Shown here: one piece after another, positions 25,078 to 33,602 of the stretch | How positions within the stretch are numbered: position 1 is the stretch's first letter | Layout of the letters: each line of letters begins with the position of its first letter | Source of the DNA: Steroidobacteraceae bacterium | GTDB taxonomy: Bacteria > Pseudomonadota > Gammaproteobacteria > Steroidobacterales > Steroidobacteraceae | DNA: 64,000 nucleotides | Assembly: GCA_041395505.1 (NCBI GenBank) | Contig: JAWLAG010000001.1 | Span: 2,294,001-2,358,000 of the forward strand | Direction of reading: 5' to 3' | Program-made: the position numbers and the translations under genes | Notes under the pieces: generated by a model | Databases searched by the model: none | Told to the model about the DNA's origin: nothing | The model's input: the letters and a program-made list of their open reading frames with translations, nothing else

Positions 25078-26451
25078 TCAACACTCCGGTACGTTGACCG
25101 CGAGCCCACCCTGCGATGTTTCCTTGTAAATGGTCGACATGTCCCGGCCGGTCTGGCGCATGGTTGCAATGACCTGGTCAAGCGACACCTTGTGGCTGCC
25201 ATCGCCACGTATCGCAAGGCGGGCGGCGTTGATCGCCTTCACTGCGCCCATGGCATTCCGTTCGATACAGGGAATCTGCACGAGGCCTGCAACCGGGTCG
25301 CAAGTCAGACCGAGATTGTGCTCCATGCCGATCTCGGCCGCATTTTCGCACTGCTCGTTCGTGCCGTTCAGTGCGGCGACCAGGCCCGCAGCTGCCATGG
25401 AACAGGCCACCCCGACCTCACCCTGGCAGCCCATTTCGGCGCCCGAAATGGATGCATTGCGTTTGTAGAGCATACCGATCGCGGCAGCCGTCAACAGGAA
25501 CCTGCACACGCCATCATCGTTGGCGCCAGTCTCGAATCGACGATAATACCCGAGCACTGCCGGCACGATTCCTGCGGCGCCGTTGGTCGGCGCCGTAACG
25601 ATACGCCCGCCCGCCGCATTCTCTTCGTTGACCGCGAGCGCATAGGCATTCACCCAGTCGATGGCGTCGAGCGGCCGCGATGAATCAGCTTCGCTCAGCA
25701 TCCGGTAGAGTCGTGGTGCGCGCCGACGCACCTTCAGGGTTCCCGGCAGGACACCTTGCTGCGCGAAACCGCGCTCTATTGCACGGTGCATGACCGCCCA
25801 CAGCTCGAGCAATCCACGGCGGGTATCCGCCGCAGGACGGAGATTCGATTCGTTACGCATCACCAACTCGAAAATCTCGAGGCCATGTGTGCGACAAAGC
25901 GCCAGCAGCTCCTCGGCTGAGCAGAAATCGAACGGAGCTGAAGAATATTCGTACTTGGCGCCGGCATCCTGCATTTCTTCGGCGCGACGCACGAAACCAC
26001 CGCCAACGGAATAGAACTCGCGCTCGGCAAGCGTCGCGCCATCGGCCGAAAGCGCGGTAAAACGCATGCCATTGGTGTGCAGCGGCAGGCGCTCGTGGGT
26101 CATGAACAGCAATTGCATAGGCTCATCGAACTCGATGACGTGCGTACCGGCAAGTCGCAACTGTCGCTGCGACTTTACGCGCGGCAAGATCTGGCGAAGC
26201 TCGTCGGGGTCGACTGTCTCGGGCAGCTGGCCCTCCAGTCCCGCCACTACGGCAACGTCCGTGGCATGACCGCGCCCGGTGAGCGCCAACGACCCGTACA
26301 GGCGCGCATAGACTTGCGCAACGTTTCGGAGCTGTCCGCTGTCCTGCAGTTGCCGCGCGAAATCGCATGCGGCGCGCATGGGTCCCATCGTGTGCGAACT
26401 CGAAGGCCCGATGCCGATCTTGAAGATGTCGAATACGCCAAGTTGCCCCAT
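25078..26451 (-). CDS. sdaA: L-serine ammonia-lyase (serine deaminase), iron-sulfur type
   Basis: Single-chain 4Fe-4S L-serine dehydratase, 457 aa, giving pyruvate and ammonia. Beta domain begins LGVFDIFKIGIGPSSSHTMG. The alpha domain contains AAGRIVTAPTNGAAGIVPAV, cysteine-bearing EMGCQGEVGVACS, and EHNLGLTCDPVAGLVQIPC, the family's cluster-binding region. It begins 10 nt after the putA stop, so putA-sdaA probably share a transcript. Length matches E. coli SdaA/SdaB. Confidence 0.95.
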   Translation of the reverse strand: MGQLGVFDIFKIGIGPSSSHTMGPMRAACDFARQLQDSGQLRNVAQVYARLYGSLALTGRGHATDVAVVAGLEGQLPETVDPDELRQILPRVKSQRQLRLAGTHVIEFDEPMQLLFMTHERLPLHTNGMRFTALSADGATLAEREFYSVGGGFVRRAEEMQDAGAKYEYSSAPFDFCSAEELLALCRTHGLEIFELVMRNESNLRPAADTRRGLLELWAVMHRAIERGFAQQGVLPGTLKVRRRAPRLYRMLSEADSSRPLDAIDWVNAYALAVNEENAAGGRIVTAPTNGAAGIVPAVLGYYRRFETGANDDGVCRFLLTAAAIGMLYKRNASISGAEMGCQGEVGVACSMAAAGLVAALNGTNEQCENAAEIGMEHNLGLTCDPVAGLVQIPCIERNAMGAVKAINAARLAIRGDGSHKVSLDQVIATMRQTGRDMSTIYKETSQGGLAVNVPEC

Positions 26452-26461
26452 GGCGACGAGC

Positions 26462-29400
26462 CTACTGCAGCGTCAGCAACGATGCATTGCCGCCGACTGC
26501 GGCGGTATTGATCGTCACCGTTTGCTCAGTGGCGAAGCGTTGCAAATAATGCGGACCGCCTGCCTTGGGCCCCGTGCCCGACAGCCCGCAACCACCGAAA
26601 GGCTGCGTACCGACAACCGCACCGATCATGTTGCGATTGACGTACACATTACCGACCCTGACCTGCCTGGCAATGCGCTCGGCGAAGGTTTCGATTCGAC
26701 TGTGCACGCCAAGTGTCAGACCAAAACCCAGTCCGTTGATTTCGCCGAGCAAATGGTCAATGTCAGCTGCCCGATACGGCAGCACATGAACGATCGGCCC
26801 GAAGACCTCGCGCCGAATCTGCCCGAGCGAGGCTATCTCGATTGCTGTCGGCATGACGAAAAAGCCCGGCTGTGCAGGCGCTCCGGGCGCGACACGATGG
26901 CTCCAGGGCGCCGTGGCGATTGCGCTCGCGACGTGCGCCTCGAGCATGCTGCGTGCCGCCTCGTCGATGACCGGGCCGATGTCGGTTGCCAACAGGGCCG
27001 GATTGCCGACGGTGAGCTCGTCCATATGGCCTGCGAGCAGCTGCTTGACGCGCGCGGCGATATCGGCCTGCACGAGCAGAATGCGCAGCGCTGAACAGCG
27101 TTGCCCGGCGCTGTTGAATCCGGACTGTACGGTATCGATGACCAACTGCTCCGGCAACGCCGAGCTGTCGGCAATCATCACGTTGAGGCCACCGGTCTCG
27201 GCGATCAGGGTTCCCAGGGCGCCTTCACGACCCGCGAGGGTGCGATTGATGGACTGGGCGGTTTCGGTGGAGCCCGTGAATGCAACACCCGCGACGCGCG
27301 GATCCGCACAGATCGCGGCGCCGACACGGGCACCGTCGCCCGGCAGAAACGCAAGCACATCGGCCGGCAGGCCAGCGCCGAGCAACAATTCGACCGCAAG
27401 TGCCGCGCAGTGCGCGGTCTGTTCGGCCGGCTTCGCAACCACGGTGTTGCCCGCCGCAAGAGCCGCAGCAATCTGGCCGACGAAAATCGCTACGGGGAAA
27501 TTCCAAGGACTTATGCACGCAAATACACCACGCCCGCGCAGCCGAAGCCGATTGCTCTCTCCGGTCGGTCCCGGCAAGGCCGCGCCTGAATCGAAATTCG
27601 CCCGCGCCTGCGCGGCGTAATAGCGCAAAAAATCGACCGCTTCGCGAACCTCTGCAAGCGCGTCGGGAATACACTTGCCCGCTTCGAGCACGCAACGAGC
27701 GACGAGACGCGCGTGATGCTGCTCGAACAGGTCCGCCGCGCGATCCAGGATTGCCGCCCTGGCCACGCCGCCGCATGCATCCCATGCCGGCTGGGCCGCG
27801 CAGGCGAGCGCAATCGCACGAGCGACATCCTCCGCGGACGCCTGGCTCACGACTCCAGTGCGCTGCCCGCGATCGGCGGGATTGAAACTCGGTTCACTGG
27901 CCCGCTCGCGCAGCACCTTCTCACCGCTTGTGACAGGACCGGATCGCCACGATTCGGCGGCTTCGTCGCGGCAGGCCGACTGCAATCGAGCGAGTACGCG
28001 GTCATCGGCGAGATTTGCGCCGCGCGAATTGCGACGCTCTGGCGCATACAGGGCCGCAGCCAACGCGATCGCCGGGTGGCGCAATTGCAACGTCGCGTCG
28101 ACATCGGCAACCGGATCGGCAACGACCGCCTCCACCGGCAATTTCTCGTCGACGATTCGATTGACGAAGGAACTGTTTGCGCCATTTTCGAGCAACCGCC
28201 GAACGAGATACGGGAGCAGGTCACGGTGTGGACCAACCGGTGCATAGACACGACAGGCGGCTTGCGCAGAGCGCTCCAACACAATGTCGTAGAGCGCCTC
28301 GCCCATACCGTGCAAACGCTGGAACTCGTAGCGCCCCCGCGCATTGCGGAACAACTCGCTGACATAGGCTACAGTGTGCGCATTGTGCGTGGCGAACTGC
28401 GCGTAAATGACGTCCGTCATACCGGCCAGCCGGCGCGCACATGCGAGGTAGGACACGTCGGTGTTGGCCTTGCGGGTGTAGACGGGAAAATCATCGAAAC
28501 CACGCTCCTGCGCGCGTTTGACCTCGGCATCCCAATACGCACCCTTGACCAGCCGGACTGTGATCCGGCGGCGCTGTGCGCGAGCCTGGCTCGCCAACCA
28601 ATCGAGCACTGCTGGAGCGCGTTTCTGGTAGGCCTGGACGGCGAGACCCAGCCCTGCGAAATCCTGCAGCCCGGGTTCGGTGAAAAGGCGCGCTATCAAC
28701 TCGAGCGACAGCTGCAGCCGCTCGCTCTCCTCGGCGTCGACCGTCACGGCGATTTGCTGCTCGCGCGCGGCGTGCACCAATTGCGAAAGCACGGGATAGA
28801 GCTCGGCATGCACCCGCGCCCGCTGCGCAAATTCGAATCGCGGATGCAGCGCCGACAACTTGATCGATATGCCGTGTCGCGCGAGCAGGTCGTTACCGCC
28901 GGCACAGGCTTTGCCGAGCTGCTCGATCGCATGGTTGTAGGCGTCGGCGTAGCGCCGCGCGTCGGCGGCGGTAATCGCCGCTTCGCCCAGCATGTCGAAG
29001 GAATATCGGTAGCGCCCGCCCGCCGCATCGGCCTTGACGATCGCCTCTTCGATATCCCTGCCCATCACGAATTGATGCGCCAGAATTTTCATCGCCTGGC
29101 GCAATGCCGCACGGGCCACGGGCTCGCCAATCCGTGCCACCAGTTTTTCGTACCAGCTGCGTGGTGAGCGCAACTCATCCGCATCCACGGCAATCATGCG
29201 TCCCGTCAGCATCAGACCCAGGGTAGAGGCATTGACCAGCACGGATTCGCCGTCGCGCAAGTGGCTCGCCCACGCGCCCGAGGCAACCTTGTCGGCGATC
29301 AGGGAATCGGCAGTGTCGGCATCGGGTATGCGAAGCAGTGCCTCCGCGAGGCACATCAGGATCACGCCTTCCCGCGAGCTGAGCGAGTATTCGCGCATGA

Positions 29401-29626
29401 ATGCATCGATGCTGCCGCTGGCATCACGTTCGCGCACCGCGCGCACGAGACCGCTTGCGACCGCATCGACACTGCGACGCGCGGCGTCGCCCAGACGAGC
29501 CTCGTCCGCAAGCCGCCTGACCAACTGATCCTCGTCGCCCAGATAGTTGCCATTGATGGCGGCGGCAACGCTGCTTTGCGAATGCTGCGCCGACTCGGTG
29601 ACAAATGGAAAGCCTGCTGCGGACAT
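26462..29626 (-). CDS. putA: Bifunctional proline dehydrogenase / pyrroline-5-carboxylate dehydrogenase
   Basis: Two-step oxidation of proline to glutamate, 1054 aa. The FAD-binding PRODH barrel lies at roughly 110-450 (KLSALHPRFEFAQ, VRLVKGAYWDAEVKRAQ, FATHNAHTVA, RRLLENGANSSFVNRI). The aldehyde dehydrogenase domain at about 550-1050 has ISPWNFPVAIFVGQI, the catalytic Glu in AETGGLN and Cys in SAGQRCSALR. It lacks the N-terminal ribbon-helix-helix domain of E. coli PutA and the ~200-residue C-terminal extension, so it is a catalytic, non-DNA-binding form. It is followed by sdaA after 10 nt. Confidence 0.95.
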   Translation of the reverse strand: MSAAGFPFVTESAQHSQSSVAAAINGNYLGDEDQLVRRLADEARLGDAARRSVDAVASGLVRAVRERDASGSIDAFMREYSLSSREGVILMCLAEALLRIPDADTADSLIADKVASGAWASHLRDGESVLVNASTLGLMLTGRMIAVDADELRSPRSWYEKLVARIGEPVARAALRQAMKILAHQFVMGRDIEEAIVKADAAGGRYRYSFDMLGEAAITAADARRYADAYNHAIEQLGKACAGGNDLLARHGISIKLSALHPRFEFAQRARVHAELYPVLSQLVHAAREQQIAVTVDAEESERLQLSLELIARLFTEPGLQDFAGLGLAVQAYQKRAPAVLDWLASQARAQRRRITVRLVKGAYWDAEVKRAQERGFDDFPVYTRKANTDVSYLACARRLAGMTDVIYAQFATHNAHTVAYVSELFRNARGRYEFQRLHGMGEALYDIVLERSAQAACRVYAPVGPHRDLLPYLVRRLLENGANSSFVNRIVDEKLPVEAVVADPVADVDATLQLRHPAIALAAALYAPERRNSRGANLADDRVLARLQSACRDEAAESWRSGPVTSGEKVLRERASEPSFNPADRGQRTGVVSQASAEDVARAIALACAAQPAWDACGGVARAAILDRAADLFEQHHARLVARCVLEAGKCIPDALAEVREAVDFLRYYAAQARANFDSGAALPGPTGESNRLRLRGRGVFACISPWNFPVAIFVGQIAAALAAGNTVVAKPAEQTAHCAALAVELLLGAGLPADVLAFLPGDGARVGAAICADPRVAGVAFTGSTETAQSINRTLAGREGALGTLIAETGGLNVMIADSSALPEQLVIDTVQSGFNSAGQRCSALRILLVQADIAARVKQLLAGHMDELTVGNPALLATDIGPVIDEAARSMLEAHVASAIATAPWSHRVAPGAPAQPGFFVMPTAIEIASLGQIRREVFGPIVHVLPYRAADIDHLLGEINGLGFGLTLGVHSRIETFAERIARQVRVGNVYVNRNMIGAVVGTQPFGGCGLSGTGPKAGGPHYLQRFATEQTVTINTAAVGGNASLLTLQ

Positions 29627-29667
29627 CGGGGGCTTCGTTACGCGACCATGCTGGCCGCACGAGTGAA

Positions 29668-29673
29668 ATTCTA
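29668..29673 (-). promoter_or_regulatory. Candidate -10 element for putA-sdaA
   Basis: TAGAAT reads on the minus strand about 42 nt before the putA start, in the short gap between the DUF481 terminator and putA. No convincing -35 hexamer is visible 16-18 nt upstream, so an activator may be needed if this is used. Weak evidence by itself; the terminator just upstream requires some promoter here. Confidence 0.3.
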
Positions 29674-29683
29674 CGCTCGCAAC

Positions 29684-29718
29684 GCGGAAAAAGCCTGCGA
29701 GGAGGAGTCCTCGCAGGC
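29684..29718 (-). terminator. Rho-independent terminator of the DUF481 gene
   Basis: An 11-bp perfect stem, GCCTGCGAGGA (29693-29703) paired with TCCTCGCAGGC (29708-29718), has a 4-nt loop and, read on the minus strand, runs straight into a T5 tract. It lies 17 nt past the DUF481 stop and separates that gene from putA. Confidence 0.88.
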
Positions 29719-29735
29719 GATCATTCGGTTGCCCA

Positions 29736-30446
29736 TCAGAATGCGTAGACGAGATTGACCGTGGTCAACGTGTCGGTTTTCTTCAGGCCGACGGGAGGGT
29801 CCGTGTTGTAGCGCACGCCGACGCCGACGGCGAGTGCCAGCGCATCGCTCATCTTGACCTCAAGGGCCAGATCGTTGCCCGCGAATGTATTGTCCGAGCC
29901 CGACTCGACTACGAGCTTGTCGAGCAGCTTGGTCGTCGAGGTCAACAGGTGCTCAAACCCGATGTCACCGCGAAGGATCGCATCGCCGGACGTCGCACCA
30001 GTCAAAGCGTCTTTCAACTTGCGATAACCCACACCCGCCTGCGCCGACAGCTTGGTCGTCTCGGTGTCGATCAACTTGTAACCGTAACCCGTACTGGCAC
30101 TCGCCTGGTAGTCGAAGCCCGAGAAACGGTCATCTTCATAACGCAATGCCCCGAACCAGTAGCTGCGCTCCGTGAGCTTGAAATCGGACTGCCAGCCCGC
30201 CGCGTAGCGCTGCGCTGTCGTCAGGTTATTGCTCGAGGCCTTGAGCCCGGCCAGCGAAAAGCCATGTTTCCAGCGATCGAGCTCGGTCGCCATTTCGATT
30301 TTCGCATTGAGCGTCTCGGTATCGGTATTGCCGTTGGCAAAGACAATGCCGAGTTCGCCCTTGCCCTTCCATTCGGCATCTGCCGGCGTATGCAGCGCGA
30401 GCAGGGCAAGCGCCGACAGTATCTTCACGGATCTTGCAAAATTCAC
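29736..30446 (-). CDS. DUF481 outer-membrane beta-barrel protein (YdiY-like)
   Basis: 236-aa secreted protein of the DUF481 family. GTG at 30446 is preceded by AAGGAG with 6-nt spacing, which fixes the start. Residues ~1-24 form a signal peptide (VKILSALALLALHTPADA, cleavage after ADA). The mature part alternates aromatic/hydrophobic and polar residues like amphipathic barrel strands (GELGIVFANGNTDTE, YWFGALRYEDD, GYGYKLIDTETTKL) and ends in VNLVYAF, a C-terminal aromatic residue as in outer-membrane proteins. Function in the family is unknown. It is a single-gene transcript with its own promoter and terminator. Confidence 0.88.
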   Translation of the reverse strand: MNFARSVKILSALALLALHTPADAEWKGKGELGIVFANGNTDTETLNAKIEMATELDRWKHGFSLAGLKASSNNLTTAQRYAAGWQSDFKLTERSYWFGALRYEDDRFSGFDYQASASTGYGYKLIDTETTKLSAQAGVGYRKLKDALTGATSGDAILRGDIGFEHLLTSTTKLLDKLVVESGSDNTFAGNDLALEVKMSDALALAVGVGVRYNTDPPVGLKKTDTLTTVNLVYAF

Positions 30447-30494
30447 ACTTATCTCCTTGTGTAACATAGAAAAATGCGGGCCAAAAGAGCGCGC

Positions 30495-30522
30495 ATTATA
30501 GGGAGTCGCGATGCCGAGGCAA
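30495..30522 (-). promoter_or_regulatory. Sigma-70 promoter of the DUF481 gene
   Basis: On the minus strand, TTGCCT (30517-30522) and a consensus TATAAT (30495-30500) are 16 bp apart, giving transcription from about 30488 and a ~42-nt leader with AAGGAG before the GTG at 30446. The -35 lies in the 7-bp hairpin CCGAGGC/GCCTCGG (30514-30531) just after the end of the queuosine-precursor transporter gene. Confidence 0.65.
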
Positions 30523-30537
30523 GGGCCTCGGAAGCTG

Positions 30538-31302
30538 CTAGCGCGCGGCTTCGAGCCGCAGCCGTTCAGCTTCGTGGCCGCCCAGGTAAGCCTGAATGGC
30601 AATACGCGACAGGTAGAGCAGCGGGATGAGCACGATCGCCGCGGACAGCTTGTAGCAATAGTTGACCGTACCGACGGCGAGGAACTGCGCGACCGGCCAC
30701 TTCTGCGGACCGAGCACGAAGGCGATGTACAGCACGATGAAACTGTCGATGAGCTGCGAAACCGCTGTCGATGCCGTTGCGCGCAGCCAGACCATCTTCT
30801 CGCCCGTGACGCGACGGATATGCTTGAACACCAATACGTCGATGAGCTGGCCGACCAGAAACGCCGTCACGGAACCGGCAATCGTCCACATCCCCTGGCC
30901 AAAAATCGCCGCATAGGCCGATTGCGCATCGGGCACACCAAGCGGCTTGTTGGCTTCGATCCAGAAACCCGCCGGCGCCAGGCCGATGGCAATGTAGGCG
31001 GCAAGGAACGCATAGATGATGAAACCGACGGCGAGCCAGGAGATCAGGCGCACGCCGCGCACGCCGAAATACTCGTTGATGACGTCGGTCATGATGAATA
31101 CGAACGGCCAGAGCAGGACACCGGCCGTGAAATTCAGCGTGCCACCGACGCCGAACACCTGCCAATGCACGGGCGCGATACCGAGGGTTGGCTCCAGCGC
31201 AAAAATCTTCACGCCGACGAACTCGGCGATCAAGGCGTTGGTGAGAAAGAAGCCCGCCATGGCAATGAACAGGCGGTTGCTGCGGGCGTTGGCGATGAGC
31301 AT
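30538..31302 (-). CDS. yhhQ: Queuosine precursor transporter (YhhQ/DUF165 family)
   Basis: Inner-membrane uptake protein for queuosine precursors (preQ0/preQ1), 254 aa with about six hydrophobic segments. Family hallmarks are present: FVGVKIF in the first helix region, LLWPFVFIMTDVINEYFG with its acidic/Asn motif, FLVGQLIDVLVFKHIRR, and RATASTAVSQLIDSFIVLYIAF with the conserved Ser-Gln...Asp-Ser. It diverges from kbl. No other queuosine genes are in the window. I saw no preQ1 riboswitch-like structure in the 48-bp upstream gap, which is too short for a long leader. Confidence 0.92.
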   Translation of the reverse strand: MLIANARSNRLFIAMAGFFLTNALIAEFVGVKIFALEPTLGIAPVHWQVFGVGGTLNFTAGVLLWPFVFIMTDVINEYFGVRGVRLISWLAVGFIIYAFLAAYIAIGLAPAGFWIEANKPLGVPDAQSAYAAIFGQGMWTIAGSVTAFLVGQLIDVLVFKHIRRVTGEKMVWLRATASTAVSQLIDSFIVLYIAFVLGPQKWPVAQFLAVGTVNYCYKLSAAIVLIPLLYLSRIAIQAYLGGHEAERLRLEAAR

Positions 31303-31312
31303 AGGTACTGCG

Positions 31313-31320
31313 AGTATAAT
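31313..31320. promoter_or_regulatory. Overlapping divergent -10 elements between yhhQ and kbl
   Basis: TATAAT on the plus strand (31315-31320) and TATACT on the minus strand (31313-31318) overlap in the 48-bp gap between the divergent yhhQ and kbl genes. Both would give very short leaders (about 25 nt for kbl), and kbl has no clear Shine-Dalgarno sequence. Matching -35 boxes are weak, so this is a candidate only. Confidence 0.4.
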
Positions 31321-31350
31321 TGTCGCAATCCGCTCATTGGTTCATTTTTT

Positions 31351-32541
31351 ATGCTCCCTGAAGTTTTCTCGACCCGCCTGGCAGCGGCGCAACAGCAGCT
31401 GCGCGAAGACGGCCTCTGGAAGAGCGAACGCGTACTGCTCTCCGCGCAATCGGGCCGTGTGCGAGTCGCCTCTGGCACGGTCATCAATCTCTGCGCCAAT
31501 AACTACCTTGGTCTTGCCAATCATCCGGCCATGAGGGAGGCGGCACATCGGGCGCTCGATCGCTACGGTTATGGGATGGCGAGCGTGCGCTTCATCTGCG
31601 GCACGCACGATGTGCACCGTGAGCTCGAAAAGGCACTGGCGGATTTCGTCGCCATGCCTGATTGCATCCTGTACTCCTCGTGTTTCGATGCGAACGGCGG
31701 CCTGTTCGAGACGCTGCTCGATGAGTCCGATGCCATCATTTCCGACAGCCTGAATCACGCCAGCATCATCGACGGCATCCGTCTTTGCCGTGCGCGGCGG
31801 CTGCGTTACACCAACGGCGACATGGCACAGCTCGAGGACTGCCTGCGGCAAAGCGCGGACGCGCGGGTCCGCATGATCGCCACCGATGGCGTATTCTCCA
31901 TGGACGGGAGTTTTGCGGATCTCGCAGCCATCTGCGACCTCGCCGAGCGCTACCAGGCGCTTGTCATGGTGGATGATTCGCACGCCACCGGATTCATCGG
32001 CGGGAACGGCCGCGGCACACATGAGCGCGCCGGTGTCATGCAGCGCGTGGACATCATTACCAGCACCCTCGGCAAGGCCCTCGGCGGGGCGAGCGGCGGG
32101 TTCGTCGCGGCGAGCCAGCCGATCATCGACCAGCTCCGTCAGCGCTCCCGGCCCTACCTGTTCTCGAACAGCCTCGCGCCATCGATCGCGGGCGCCACTT
32201 TGCGAGCATTGGACCTGTTGCGAAGCTCGGGCGAACTACGCCTGCGCCTCATGGACAACGCGCTTTATTTTCGCGGCCGATTGAGCGAGCTCGGCTTCCG
32301 ATTGCTACCCGGCGAGCACCCGATCATCCCGGTCATGTTGGGCGATGCCGCCCTCGGCAACCGGATGGCAGATGCATTGCTGCGTCACGGCATATACGTC
32401 GTCGGTTTCTCCTTCCCGGTCGTGCCACGCGACGCGGCGCGCATCCGCACGCAGATGTCGGCCGCGCTCAGTCGCGAAGACCTGGATGCCGCCGTCGCAG
32501 CATTCGCGTCGGTTGGGCGCGAACTCGGGGTCATCAAATGA
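31351..32541 (+). CDS. kbl: 2-amino-3-ketobutyrate CoA ligase (glycine C-acetyltransferase)
   Basis: PLP-dependent cleavage of 2-amino-3-ketobutyrate with CoA to glycine and acetyl-CoA, the second step of threonine breakdown. 396 aa, alpha-oxoamine synthase family: NLCANNYLGLANHP, GYGMASVRFICGTHD, DGVFSMDGSFADL, DDSHATGFIGGNGRGT and the PLP lysine in ITSTLGKALGGASGG. ATG at 31351 fits homologues; the frame is open much further upstream, antisense to yhhQ. Its stop overlaps the tdh start (ATGA), so the two steps are coupled. Confidence 0.95.
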   Translation: MLPEVFSTRLAAAQQQLREDGLWKSERVLLSAQSGRVRVASGTVINLCANNYLGLANHPAMREAAHRALDRYGYGMASVRFICGTHDVHRELEKALADFVAMPDCILYSSCFDANGGLFETLLDESDAIISDSLNHASIIDGIRLCRARRLRYTNGDMAQLEDCLRQSADARVRMIATDGVFSMDGSFADLAAICDLAERYQALVMVDDSHATGFIGGNGRGTHERAGVMQRVDIITSTLGKALGGASGGFVAASQPIIDQLRQRSRPYLFSNSLAPSIAGATLRALDLLRSSGELRLRLMDNALYFRGRLSELGFRLLPGEHPIIPVMLGDAALGNRMADALLRHGIYVVGFSFPVVPRDAARIRTQMSAALSREDLDAAVAAFASVGRELGVIK

Positions 32542-33602
32542 AAGCGCTGGTCAAGGCCGAGGCTGCACCGGGCCTCACACTCCAGGACATTCCCGAGCCG
32601 AGCGTCGGCCCGAATGATCTGCTGATACGCATCCGCAAGACCGCGATTTGCGGCACCGACATGCACATCTTCAACTGGGATCGCTGGGCGCAGCGCACGG
32701 TGCCGGTGCCGATGGCGGTTGGCCACGAGTACTGCGGCGAAGTCGTGGCGCGTGGCAGTGAAGTGCGCGGCTTCGAAATTGGCGATCGCGTTTCCGGCGA
32801 AGGCCACATCACCTGCGGCCATTGCCGTAACTGCCGCGCGGGCAAGCGCCATCTTTGCCGCAATACCATTGGAGTTGGCGTCAATCGGCCAGGGTGCTTC
32901 GCCGAACTACTGAGCATTCCGGCGGGAAATGCCTTTCGCTTGCCGGATGTGATCACCGACGACATCGCCGCGATCCTCGACCCTTTCGGCAATGCGACTC
33001 ACACGGCGTTGAGCTTCGACATGGTTGGCGAGGACGTACTCATTACCGGCGCGGGCCCGATCGGCATCATGGCCGTTGCCGTGTGCCGCTTTGTCGGCGC
33101 TCGCCACGTCGTCATCACCGATGTAAACGAATACCGGCTCGGTCTTGCAAAGAAAATGGGCGCGACGCGCGCGGTCAACGTCACCCGCGACAATCTCGAT
33201 GACGTCATGCGTGAACTCGGCATGCAGGAAGGCTTCGATGTCGGCCTGGAAATGTCAGGCAATGTTCGCGCCTTCAGGGACATGCTGCGCACCATGCACC
33301 ACGGCGGCAAGATCGCAATGCTCGGCATTCCGGACAGCGAAGCCGCCATCGACTGGAACGATGTCATCTTCAAGGGCATCACGCTGAAGGGTATCTATGG
33401 TCGCGAAATGTTCGAGACCTGGTACAAGATGTCGAGTCTGTTGCAAAGCGGCCTGGATCTCGGGCCGGTGATCACCCACCACCTGCCGGTGAGCGATTTC
33501 CAGCGCGGCTTCGAGATCATGGGCAGCGGCAAGTCGGGCAAGGTGATACTCGACTGGCGCGCCAGCCAGCCGGCGGATCAGTTAACGCCGCAGAAACAGT
33601 AG
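32538..33602 (+). CDS. tdh: L-threonine 3-dehydrogenase
   Basis: Zinc-dependent medium-chain dehydrogenase, 354 aa, oxidising threonine to 2-amino-3-ketobutyrate with NAD. Catalytic zinc ligands in ICGTDMHIFNWD and VGHEYCGEV; structural zinc cysteines in CGHCRNCRAGKRHLC; nucleotide-binding segment ITGAGPIGIMAVAV; C-terminal MGSGKSGKVILDW. It overlaps kbl by 4 nt, and its 3' end overlaps the convergent sppA by 25 nt. Confidence 0.96.
   Translation: MKALVKAEAAPGLTLQDIPEPSVGPNDLLIRIRKTAICGTDMHIFNWDRWAQRTVPVPMAVGHEYCGEVVARGSEVRGFEIGDRVSGEGHITCGHCRNCRAGKRHLCRNTIGVGVNRPGCFAELLSIPAGNAFRLPDVITDDIAAILDPFGNATHTALSFDMVGEDVLITGAGPIGIMAVAVCRFVGARHVVITDVNEYRLGLAKKMGATRAVNVTRDNLDDVMRELGMQEGFDVGLEMSGNVRAFRDMLRTMHHGGKIAMLGIPDSEAAIDWNDVIFKGITLKGIYGREMFETWYKMSSLLQSGLDLGPVITHHLPVSDFQRGFEIMGSGKSGKVILDWRASQPADQLTPQKQ

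Noticed and set aside
27713..29167. Long open frame antisense to putA
   Set aside because: putA has full catalytic motifs on the other strand; such frames are common in GC-rich coding DNA and this one resembles no family.
30514..30531. Hairpin CCGAGGC/GCCTCGG as yhhQ terminator
   Set aside because: No T tract; it overlaps the DUF481 -35 instead.
31303..31350. preQ1 riboswitch before yhhQ
   Set aside because: The gap is 48 bp and shared with the divergent kbl promoter; no aptamer-like fold seen.
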